A DNA stretch of 64,000 nucleotides from Flectonema sp. DT1601 (lineage: Eukaryota; Euglenozoa; Diplonemea; Diplonemida; Diplonemidae), in NCBI GenBank assembly GCA_964019425.1, contig OZ025795.1, positions 996,001 to 1,060,000 of the forward strand, in the 5' to 3' direction. Position 1 is the first letter of the stretch. Each line of letters starts with the position of its first letter. This document shows, piece by piece, positions 34,346 to 44,300 of this stretch. The translations under genes and the position numbers were made by a program. The notes under the pieces were generated by a model. The model was not told the DNA's origin. It worked only from the letters and a program-made list of their open reading frames with translations, and did not search any database.

Positions 34346-34530
34346 AAATTGTTCTTCAAAGCTACGAAGGACTTCCTCAGTTATCTGCCCCCTAAACTGG
34401 TCATATACTGCGAGGCCAGGGTGATCCGATTGGAGTCCCAGCTCCTGGCGTTTTTTAATAAAATATGGGACTATTGCCTTCTGAAGGTACTCAATGGTTG
34501 TTGATTCGTTGGACCACCCTCTTAGATTAC
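34346..34530 (-). pseudogene. DDE_1-type DNA transposase fragment
   Basis: About 60 residues read in one frame: GWSNESTTIEYLQKAIVPY, then KRQELGLQSDHPGLAVYDQF with the second catalytic-Asp strand, then RGQITEEVLRSFEE. This pattern is found in the CENP-B/pogo-like DDE_1 superfamily. The N- and C-terminal parts are absent. The fragment runs directly into the polymerase fossil at about 34,345, so the two remnants were joined by rearrangement or nested insertion. Confidence 0.6.
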
Positions 34531-34551
34531 TCTTCCTTAGTAAATACAGAC

Positions 34552-35086
<535 letters not shown>

Positions 35087-35173
35087 CATAGACAACCAGG
35101 GAAGATTCCAAAGCATAGGATCGAACAGCCTAAGGCTAGTGAACGATCTGATTGTTAGGTGCCCCTAAAACCC

Positions 35174-35705
35174 CTGGGCAGCAAGAAAAGTAGTTGAGTA
35201 CTTCTGGGTGTTTGGCATCACCCCCCATAGTGAGCAAGTACAACAGGTAGCATTGGTAGTCTGTTGATCCTGAGTGATCCCAGCTACAGTTTTGTTTTTC
35301 TTTCTTTTTTTTTTAAGAAGAAGATCAGGACATCCAAGCACTGCTGGATAGTTGCTGAATGCAGGGCCTGCCTGTGGCATTATAATAACAGGCTAAGTCA
35401 TTTGTAGTTCATAGTTTACCTTTGATTTTATAACTTCACACAGGTACTATGAACGATGAGAGATCCAGTGGGATCACTCAGGGTCTAGTAGAGACCACCA
35501 ATGTTGTGCGTTGATAGGCAAGGTGACCAACCTTGACATTCTTTCTTTTCTCCCCTGTTGTGACAAACACAAAATATACACACAGCTTACAGTGTGTTCT
35601 TTGTGTATGTTTTCTTCAGGTGCGAGTAGTTTTTTTTGTTCTTGCTCTTCAGGGAGGGCCTTAGCCAAAAGCTAACAGTCCAAATCTCACCTGGTAACTC
35701 AACCC
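35174..35705 (-). repeat. repeat R1, copy 1
   Basis: First of four copies of a roughly 0.52-kb sequence. In the sense (minus) direction it starts near TTACCAG|GTGAGATTTGG and ends with TTGCTGCCCAG, an intron-like GT-AG layout. It is over 90 percent identical by eye to the copies at 48,380, 61,988 and 63,338. A short conserved frame (MPQAGPAFSNYPAVLGCPD and onward) occurs in three copies. Confidence 0.8.
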
Positions 35706-36376
35706 ACTCTCACAGCCCACTCCCTTTAAATCTATCCACACCCCCCTCTGTCTTTAACGTAGAAACGGAACAGGAAAAACGTGAACTCTTGGAAAAAGAG
35801 AATCAACAACTGATCGCTGAATGTGATTTAGTGAATAGTTCTCTTCTCTCATTAGTTCAAAGAACTAACTCTCTGGAGGAAAAAAGGACGATCGAGCTGG
35901 CGCGACAAACACAAAGAGCGGACCATGCTGAAATGTTTTATTACAACTTACAACAAAGGTTCATTCTATTAAACAATGAATTAGAATCTAAGTGTAGGGA
36001 TGAAACTGGAACAAAAATTCAGCTCTATTTGTCTCAACAAGAGGTCGCAACATTGCGTGCTGGCCCCCAACTGTCTCATTTTTCCCAACAATTTTCCCCA
36101 ACACCCCCTTTTTTATTCGAATCAACGTCCACGGTAAAGAATTACCGACTCCCTCTCATCGCAACAACCCATTGCTCCTGGACTCCCAAACCCCGTCTTT
36201 CCTCTTTTTTTACCCCTCATTCTCCATTGATCACGTTCCCTTCTGAACTGTCTCAAAGTAGACTACTGGTATCGTCTTCTGCTCAAACGGAACAAGAAAA
36301 AGACAGTGCGGCGACCTCATCGATGGAAGAATCACCTATTGCGAGGCAAACCCGCGAGGCAATGGTCCGAAGGTAG
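35636..36376 (+). CDS. coiled-coil ORF of a mobile element, part 1
   Basis: Frame of up to 246 residues. Its first 20 codons lie in repeat R1, so the native part begins after about 35,705. It has a Ser/Pro-rich start, a coiled coil (about 40-150, for example QEKRELLEKENQQLIAE), then a Pro/Ser/Phe-rich stretch. The next frame continues the same style 70 bp before this one ends. No catalytic domain is visible. It may be ORF1 of the LINE whose endonuclease end lies at 38,908, but this link is inference. Confidence 0.4.
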   Translation: MFLLFREGLSQKLTVQISPGNSTHSHSPLPLNLSTPPSVFNVETEQEKRELLEKENQQLIAECDLVNSSLLSLVQRTNSLEEKRTIELARQTQRADHAEMFYYNLQQRFILLNNELESKCRDETGTKIQLYLSQQEVATLRAGPQLSHFSQQFSPTPPFLFESTSTVKNYRLPLIATTHCSWTPKPRLSSFFTPHSPLITFPSELSQSRLLVSSSAQTEQEKDSAATSSMEESPIARQTREAMVRR

Positions 36377-36707
36377 ACTCGATTTACTGGACAACTATTA
36401 TCAAGCGGTAAGTGACTCTCTCCAGACAAATGAGAAAGTGGCGCTGCTCTCGGAAAAACCATTGGAAGAGCAACGTCGATACTCCGAGTTGAGCTATCAA
36501 CAGAAGACTGTTCATAAAGAACAGCTGGATCAATCCATGTTGTTGACGGAGATGGCCAGTGAGCTCTCTGAGCAACTCTATTTGGCCAAAGACCAAAACA
36601 GAGCTCTCAAGTTTCAGTTACAAACTTGGGCAAATGGTTTTAACCCGCCTGAAAAGGAAGCGCAAGAAGAGAATGAGACCCCTACGCGTCCAAGGGAAAT
36701 GGTTTGA
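36306..36707 (+). CDS. coiled-coil ORF of a mobile element, part 2
   Basis: 133 residues, mostly coiled coil (KPLEEQRRYSELSYQQK, SELSEQLYLAKDQNRA), ending in a Pro/Glu tail. It overlaps the previous ORF in another frame and looks like the same broken gene. Its 3' part (about 36,625-36,800) is duplicated at about 37,390-37,560 with roughly 90 percent identity. Confidence 0.4.
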   Translation: MRRPHRWKNHLLRGKPARQWSEGRLDLLDNYYQAVSDSLQTNEKVALLSEKPLEEQRRYSELSYQQKTVHKEQLDQSMLLTEMASELSEQLYLAKDQNRALKFQLQTWANGFNPPEKEAQEENETPTRPREMV

Positions 36708-37118
36708 GCGCTTATCACAAAAAAAGCGAACTCCACCCTCAACGAACTTTCATGATCGCAGAAGAATCTTTTTAGATGACGAAAGTTCTAGTTTCTATCA
36801 TAGATGGAAGTGCCCTCCAAATTTGGAGGGCGCCTGGTGAAAATCAGCCACAAAAAATTGTAGGGCCAAAATAGGGCCAAAATAGGGCGCGTAGGGCGCT
36901 TTTTTAATTAAATTTAATATAATGCCGAGCTCATTTTGACACACCCCCTGCCCTCAGCGAGGGTCGAATCGCATCTTATTTGACTTTTCTCCGGTTCGCC
37001 CGATCAAATACGTCTCCGGGATATCAGTTTACTTGCCACCAGTAAACTTCTTTTTTTTCTCACAAGGATAACTCGTCAGCGCTACACATCACTGCTGCTA
37101 CAGCTACGACTGCATGCT

Positions 37119-37394
37119 ACTGCAACTGGAAATATTACTGCGCGGAAAAAACCGCACTAATTTTTCCACGCAGTAATATTTCCACCGCACTAATATTTCT
37201 GCTCAGAAGTGATTTTTTCTCCAGTTGCATTTTTCTGCTGGTGCCTTACACAGCAAAAAAGCAACCAATTTTTTTTCTACGACCAAGTGGAAAAAACCGC
37301 ACTAATCTTTTCTCAAAAAAACCGCACTAATTTTTCCGCGCAGTAATATTTCCCCGCAGTAATTATTCAGCGCAGTAATATTTCCAGTTGCAGT
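37119..37394. repeat. foldback inverted repeat
   Basis: The arm ACTGCAACTGGAAATATTAC at 37,119 is repeated inverted as GTAATATTTCCAGTTGCAGT ending at 37,394. Extra inner copies at 37,161-37,183 and 37,331-37,352 form nested hairpins with CCGCACTAA between them. No frame is present. Confidence 0.75.
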
Positions 37395-37619
37395 ACAAAC
37401 ATGGGCAAATGGTTTTAACCCACCCGAAAAGGAAGCGCAAGAAGAAAATGAGACCCCAAAGCGTCCGAGGGAGCGCCTATCACAAAAAAAGCGAACTCCA
37501 CCCTCAACGAATTCTCATGATCGCAGAAGAATCTTTTTAGATGACGATTGCTAAGTTCTAGTTTCTATTAGTATTAAATTATTTGTTTTATTTTGTCGAT
37601 ATGTTTATGTCTGTCCGAT

Positions 37620-38600
37620 CATAACGTCAATCAGATTAATCGGTCCTTTCTTTTTCCTTCTTGTCAAGTGATCGCTCCACTCGTCGATCACCAAAACCGA
37701 TTGTATTTATATCTGTTCTTTTCTCAACGATCGGCTATACCGATCATTTTTTTTTAAAATAATTGTTTTCTTCTTCTCGACGATCAGATCCATTTGATCG
37801 ACCTTTTTTTTTTTTTTTTTCCTTTATTCCTTCCATCCCTCCCGCTCCCCTAATTTTAATAAAAACAAGATCAGCTCAGCTTGATCGTTAATCTTTTTTT
37901 TTTTTTTTTTTTTTTTTTAAACTGATTGTATTTATATCTGGTGATTTTTTTCAACGATCGGCTATGCCGATCGACCTTTAAAACAATTGTTTTCTCCTTC
38001 TCGACGATCAGATCCAATTGATCGACCTTTTCCTTTTTTCTCCCTTTATTCCTTCCATCCCTCCCGCTCCCCTATTTTTTTTAATAAAAACAAGATCAGC
38101 TCAGCTTGATCGTTATTTTTTCTTTTTTTATTGTTGGTCCTAGTCAAGACCTTAAACTGACTAACCGGTCTTAATTTTAACTAAGTGAATGAACCCTTCC
38201 CGTTTTCCTTTTCCTTTTCCTTTTCCCTTTATTACTCTCTATCTGGTCTGTTATGTCATAAATCTCATTTAATTTTATCATTCATTTTAATTTTCACTGT
38301 TTCCCATCTACATTTTATTTTCAAATAGTTCCGGTCTGTCTTTAATTTTAAATAAGTATTAAACTAGTCCAACTGATCATGTTAACTCAATTTTTTTTTA
38401 TGTGCAAGAGATACCAACTCACAAGAGATACCAACACACATACGAGATACCAGCACTCCAGAGATACCGACACGCTAGAGATACCAAGTCACTTGAGATA
38501 CCTCCTTGTAAATTAATTCCCGGTATTTAAAATTTGAATTGGTAGTGTCAACTCTGCTTGCTGCTCTTGTTTATGTGTTGTCTCCTGAAAGTGATCTTAA
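37620..38600 (+). repeat. GATC-hairpin region with internal tandem duplication
   Basis: Rich in short palindromes built on GATC, such as CGATCGGCTATGCCGATCG, CGATCAGATCCATTTGATCG and AAGATCAGCTCAGCTTGATC. A unit of about 215 bp is present twice in tandem (about 37,690-37,915 and 37,918-38,115). Most of the region recurs in opposite orientation at 61,330-61,985. It precedes an array and an endonuclease ORF, so it may be a LINE 5' region. Confidence 0.6.
38408..38502. repeat. GAGATACC minisatellite
   Basis: Six GAGATACC octamers spaced 14-18 bp apart (GAGATACCAACTCACAA, GAGATACCAACACACATAC and so on). The same block appears inverted at about 61,453-61,550, so it is a conserved part of the larger repeat. 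Confidence 0.85.
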
Positions 38601-38629
38601 CTTTAATAAATAAAAAGAATAAAAAAAAA

Positions 38630-38905
38630 AAAAAAAGAACAAACAATGTTATCATCGTTTTTTTTTTTATCGATCGACTATGTCGATTACTTTCTATTTT
38701 CCGTCCTGGTCAAGACGCTAAACTGATTGTTTTTTTTTTCAAAATTAATAAAAAAGAATATAAAAAAAAAAATAAAAAAAGAATAAACAATGTTATCATT
38801 GTTTTTTTTTTATCGTTCGACTTTGTCGACTAATTTCTATTTTCCATTTTTTTTCTTTAAAAATAAATAAAAAGAATTTAAAATAAAAAAAACGCATTGT
38901 TATCT
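38630..38905. repeat. ATCGATCGACTATGTCGAT array (left)
   Basis: Two units carrying ATCGATCGACTATGTCGATT or ATCGTTCGACTTTGTCGACT, then TTTCTATTTTCC, with GTCCTGGTCAAGACGCTAAA in the first, separated by AT-rich spacers and the palindromic ACAATGTTATCATTG. The array is directly upstream of the ORF at 38,908. Further units lie at 39,985-40,080, 56,440-56,560, 59,100-59,478 and 60,674-61,240. Confidence 0.75.
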
Positions 38906-38907
38906 TC

Positions 38908-39612
38908 TTGGAAGAGTTGATAATAAAAGCCAACAAAAGAAAAGAAAACCTCCCGCCTCCCTCTCAAACTTTTTTAAAAACAGGGGAAAATAAACCCCTA
39001 GAAAGAATTTCTAAAGAGACAGGCGAACTTTCACTAGCGAATGATTGGGTCATCCTCGACGATGTCGGTGATAACCGCCTAATTGTTCCTCTTGAAGTGT
39101 GCCATGTCTCGTCCTCTCTAAGACCAGACATTTTTATTTATTCTTTTTTTGCGAAAAGAGCACTGATTCTGGAGCTGACGTGTCCAAATGAAGATCGTTT
39201 CGAAACCTCTCATGTCTTAAAGGAAAAGAAATACCTAAAGCTAAGAGACTCGATCATCGCTAATGGCTTCGACTGTAACATTTTTACTATTGAAGTTGGC
39301 GTACGAGGAAACATCTGCATGGACCAGCTGAACATCTGGACACGTCACATCGGTTCACCTTTAGCACCAACAAAAGCTTTATTTTGTGAATGCACCAGAA
39401 TCGCCAGACAGTGCTCATATGTTCTGTTCCAGACGAGGAACCTCCCCACGTGGCATTCAAGACCACTTATGCGCAGCATTAAAGAAGAACCTGCCACTGC
39501 AAGTTTTATAAAAGATGGTAAAGAAATCTTCCCTGTGGAAGAAGTCAGAATTTCGATAAAGTGGGAAGTAACGGACTGGGAGCTTTTGGCTCCTGCCCTA
39601 TTCCCGATGTAA
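38908..39612 (+). CDS. C-terminal restriction-like endonuclease region of a LINE
   Basis: 234 residues. SSLRPDIFIYS, then LILELTCPNE, then EKKYLKLRD and IEVGVRGN form a PD-(D/E)xK nuclease core (Asp of RPD, Glu of ELT, Lys of EKKY) of the kind found at the C-terminus of site-preferring LINE reverse transcriptases. No reverse transcriptase precedes it, so this is a 5'-deleted or rearranged copy. Its last codons and 3' UTR recur at 40,079 and at 63,845, which is normal for 5'-truncated LINE insertions. It would nick target DNA to prime reverse transcription. Confidence 0.65.
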   Translation: MEELIIKANKRKENLPPPSQTFLKTGENKPLERISKETGELSLANDWVILDDVGDNRLIVPLEVCHVSSSLRPDIFIYSFFAKRALILELTCPNEDRFETSHVLKEKKYLKLRDSIIANGFDCNIFTIEVGVRGNICMDQLNIWTRHIGSPLAPTKALFCECTRIARQCSYVLFQTRNLPTWHSRPLMRSIKEEPATASFIKDGKEIFPVEEVRISIKWEVTDWELLAPALFPM

Positions 39613-40479
39613 ACTTTCTTTTTTTTTTTTTTTTTTTTTAACAGGCCCAAAGGGCGACAATGATGGTTGCTGACCAAGGAATAATATTCAAATGAATTTT
39701 CGTTTCAAAGAAACGAACAGAATTAAGAGAGAGGCAGAGAAAAAAGAAAAAAAAAAGAAAGAAAAGAAAAAAAAAAATATGAAGAGGAAATAATCAAACA
39801 TGAAAAAATAAAAAAAAATAAAATAAAATATAAATAAAAAACGTTGTATGAAAAAGGAAAAAAAAGAAAAAGAAAAAAAAAAGACCAGAAAAGGAAAGAG
39901 AAAATGAAAAGGTATAATATTATTGTGGGGATATGAGGATAGCAGGGAAATGCTCTTTTTTTTTTTTTTTTTTTTTTTTTTATTTATTATTTAAAAAAAA
40001 GGAAACAATCAGTTTAGTGTCTCGATCAGGACGGAAAATAGAAAGTGATCGACATAGTCGATCGATAAAAAAACAATGATGAATTTCGATAAAGTGGGAA
40101 GTAACGGACTGGGAGCTTTTGGCTCCTGCCCTATTCCCGATGTAAACTTTCTTTTTATTTTTTATTTTTTTTTAACAGGCCCAAAGGGCGACAATGATGG
40201 TTGCTGACCAAGGAATAATATTCAAATGAATTTTCGTTTCAAAGAAACGAACAGAATTAAGAGAGAGGCAGAGAAAAAAAAAAAAAAAAGAAAGAAAAGA
40301 AAAAAAAAAATATGAAGAGGAAATAATCAAACATGAAAAAAAGAAAAAAAAAAAAAATATATAAATAAAAAACGTTGTATGAAAAAGGAAAAAAAAGAAA
40401 AAAAAAAGACCAGAAAAGGAAAGAGAAAATGAAAAGGTATAATATTATTGTGGGGATATGAGGGATAGCAGGGAGATGC
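39613..40479 (+). repeat. two LINE 3' ends in tandem
   Basis: 39,613-39,960 is the 3' UTR of the endonuclease ORF (AACAGGCCCAAAGGGCGACA, then purine-rich DNA, ending GGATAGCAGGGAAATGCTC and a T run). After one array unit (39,985-40,080), the last part of the ORF and the whole UTR occur again (40,079-40,479), about 95 percent alike. Confidence 0.8.
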
Positions 40480-40492
40480 TCTTTTTTTTTTT

Positions 40493-40576
<84 letters not shown>

Positions 40577-40577
<1 letters not shown>

Positions 40578-41312
40578 CGGGAAGATAAAATGGAAACTAC
40601 TTTCTTTGTCCTTTCTCATTTTACAACAAATTTGTAAAATCTTTCTACTGACTCTGATCGTTGTCTCGTCATACAGCGACAGGGAAAACCCGCGAGCTGG
40701 GGACGACAGTCTTCTTTAGCATTTAAGCATTTTTCGACTTGAAAAGACATGACCCTTCAATTTAATGAGTTCTCATGTTTCTGGGTTTGGGATGGGGAAT
40801 GTGCACTTCTTCTCTTGATCCTTTGTTCTCATGGACCCCTTGTCTCTGTGCACAAAAGATAATTCGTCGTCTACCCAGCTTTACATTTGTCGCTGTACCA
40901 GTAAATAAAATGGGGCGAAAGAAGGGGGTGTGAGTCGTCCGTCCTTTGATCTCTGGGGCGTACGGACGTCAAGTTTTTTCGCTTGAAGGTTTTTCATCCT
41001 TTTCTTGGGTTGGGGGGCGGCCTTTGATTTTTATAATATGTGTGCGGCCTTTGGCTCCACTGGTCGGTGTTTCCTGGGGGGGGTGAAAAGCATGTTTTGG
41101 TCCGAGTTTGCCTCGTTGACCGGGGTTTTTTTTTTTTTTTTGGGGGGGGGTCTGGTTGCAGGTTGTGTCTCCTGCTTCGCGGGGGCTTTGGTCACGTTTC
41201 TAACCTCGCTCCCGCTCTTGTTCTCCCTCGTCCTCTACCATGTGTTTTGGGTTGGCTCTGGGGTCTTGGCTCTGTCTTTTCCTCGACTCTTGAGACCTCC
41301 TTCGTGGAGTCC
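40577..41312 (-). other. probable 3' UTR of the large LINE
   Basis: GC- and G/T-rich on the plus strand, without any supported frame, lying between the stop at 41,313 and the poly(T) tract. Contains T16 then G8 at 41,129-41,152. Confidence 0.5.
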
Positions 41313-44300
41313 CTAGCGCCTTCCCCCTTTCGACGAGAAGTCCAGGACCCTTCGCGTTGGATCCCCTTCTCTCTCCCTCATCTCTCCTTGGGTGCTTTTC
41401 TCACTCTGTGACGACGACCTTGTGACCAACTCTACTCCTGCCACACCTTGTCCGTCTCGCTCCGCCGGCTCCGGGCGTACGCCCGCGTCCGTGAACGAGG
41501 TCAGGGAGCCCGGGGGCCCGTGTGCGTACCCCATTGTGTCGGGTGTGTCTCCCTTACCTACCCGACGCAGTGTGGGTTTCCTGTTGTAACTCCGCGGCGC
41601 CTGTTCCCTCGTGGTGCCCTCCACTGGCTCCGGTTCCTTCTGCTTGCGTCTCTTCCTCTTCGCTTTCCTGCTCGGGTCTGGGGAGAGAACCTCTATCCTC
41701 TCCCTCTCTTCTCCCTTCCTGTACCTCCTCCTCGCCTGCCGTTCACCTGAGCTCGGGGTGGACTCTCCCATTTCCGCCTGCAACACCTGCGGACTTGGGT
41801 CCTCCTTTCCGGCCCCCTTTGCCCCCGTCTTTGCCTTCCGGCCTCTCGTGCGTCCCCTTCCCGTATTTGTCTTCGGCGACACACACTCCTCCCTCTCCTC
41901 CTCCATTCCCTTTCTGTACTTCGTCCTCCCTCTCGTGCTCGGTGTCGACACCGTGCCCGGCGATCTCTCTGCGTCTTCCCCGCTCCCGTCACTACCCACT
42001 GCGCGTGGTCCCATCTTCGCCCCCAAACTGGATCTCTCGGCCATTGGTTTTGTTTCGCCTGAGTTCACCAGCTTTGAAAGGGGCTCCGATTGGCCCTCCC
42101 GTCGTGTTTCCGCGTTCCCCCCTTCTGGGTGTAGTCCCAGCATCCAGGCCATCTGACCTGCGTTCCCCTCGGGCGCCGCTCCCTCTTCCCATTCCTGTTC
42201 ATCGACCGTCATGGTCATTTGGGAGTCTGACGATCCCTCCTCCTCTGTGTCTGACTCTGCCACCTGGACCACGTCCTCTGACGTCTCCTCGACGTACTGG
42301 ACTACTGACCCTTCCGTCACATTTTCTCCGTCGACTTCCATCTCCGACTGTGAGTCTTCCAGGTCCTCCAACCCCTCCACTCCGTCCATGCCGTCTGACG
42401 ACGGTGGCTCTCCTGAGTGGTGGGACGTCTCGTCCAGCTCGTCCCCCTTCTCGGCTTGCAGGTCCTCGGCCAGGTGATGGTTTTCGCCTGAGGTCTCTGC
42501 TGCCGACGGGTCTACTGACTGGTCCCTTTCGTCCGTCTGTTCTTCTGCTTCCATGTCCGACGTCCCTGGACTCCCCAAGGAGCCTCCCGACATGGAACCG
42601 TTCCCTTCGTCCTGCCCTGTCGCTGGGGAGGATGATCTATCGTCATCTCCCTCCGACCCTTCCGAGCTCAACTCCAGGACTCCCGCCTCTACCCTTTGCA
42701 CGGCCCCCTTCGGGGTTGGGACCGGGCTCTGCTCGTCTCGGCCCTCTACCCTCGCGTCTTCTCCTTCCACCGACTCTCGGCCGCCTGACGATCCCGTCCC
42801 CTCTTCTGTGTACTGGGGTTCCAGACGCAGTTGTCTTCCCTCCCACCGCACCGTGAAGGGACCCGTCTGTGTCCCGTGTCCCAGGCAGTTCTTTGCCCCC
42901 TCTGTGAAAACCTTCATCACGGCTTCCGTCACTGAGGTCGAGCCCTCCTTCGCCGCTTTTTCAGCCTCCTCCGTCGCGTGTGTTCTCATCCTCTCTGGCA
43001 TCTCCACCAGCGTCGTACGCCTCCCCATCAACTCCGCCTCCTCCAGCACCTCTCTTTGGTCCGTCGACCAGTGTGTCGTGCTTCCTCGCAGCAGCAGGGA
43101 TGCCTCCGCTGGGACGAGGCCTCCACACGCCTTGGCCGCTACCAGCCCCACCAGGGCTGCGAAGTATCGCCCCCAGTGTGTGTCTCCCGCTGGCAGGCCA
43201 GCTGACCATGTGCCCAACACCTCGAAACGGTGTGTGTCCAACCAGCTCGCCGCCGCCCCCAGACGGCCCGTTACCGGGTCTTCCTCGCATGCGTACACCA
43301 AGGTGTACCTCGTCCCTACTTCGCCAACCACCTCCCCCAGCAGGTGGGTTCGGAGGTATCCCTCCGCCTCCCCCTTGCTTGCGAAACTCTTGTGTCTCGC
43401 CGCCGCGTAGCCTGACACCATCGAGTTCGCCTCGTTCCAGCATTGGAACAGGCCTACCGCCCTGCCCCTCGCCACTGCGTACCACTTACGTGGGCTGACT
43501 CCCTCCGTGGCCCGGGTCGGTTCCCTGGTCTCCGGCTGCCACCTCTCTACAAACCTGTCCGCCTCCTTCCTGGAGGAGAAACTCTGGTGTGTCGCATTCG
43601 GGCACCCTTCCGTCTGTGCCTTCGCCTCCTCCCACGATGCATACACTCCCGGTTTCCATCCCACCGCCACCGCATACAGCTTCTCCTCCTTCGACGGGGG
43701 GTCGGGGGATGGGGGCTCTTTTTCCTCGGGTTGTCCCACTTCCTGTGCTGGCTCGTCTCTCAGCCCTACTGCTTCCGCTCCTTGTGCTTCCGTCGTCTGC
43801 GCTTCCACCTGGGCTGGCGCTTCGGCTCGTGGTCTGTCTTCGCCTGATGCCGTCGACCCTCCTGGGAGCGACTGGGATTCATCCGGTTCCGCCGCCTTTC
43901 CCCTCAATTGGGACAGCCCCAGATTCATCTCCAGCTCGATCACCAAGTAGTCGAGCCCGTCCTCCGAGAGTTCCACCGGCTCGTCCCATGCCGCCGATTC
44001 CGCTTCCCAGAGGGCCAGGTTCTCCACCCCTCGTGAGCTTTCCGTCACCTGGTGTTCTATCACCGACGGGAGCGCTACCAACTTCAGCGCCTCCTGCTGC
44101 TCGGCTCCCCACCCCTGCTGCGGTGTGACCACCTCGATCTGTGTCTCACCCCCCAGCAGTTGCGATCTCTCCCTGATCGCGTTGAGCCCTAGCAGCGCTG
44201 CCACGTACTCCGCAGTCGCTTCGTCCCATGTCGGTAGGCAGCCCGACCACGTGAACCTCCTGTCGAGCGTTCCCATGTGTATCAGGCATGCTGCCGCCCC

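Noticed and set aside
37620-38600. A hammerhead ribozyme in the GATC-hairpin region
   Set aside because: CTGATTG and CTGACTA strings occur, but no proper CTGANGA and GAAA core with stems could be found by eye.
40257-40619. 120-residue minus-strand ORF made mostly of Lys then Phe
   Set aside because: It is the translation of long homopolymers.
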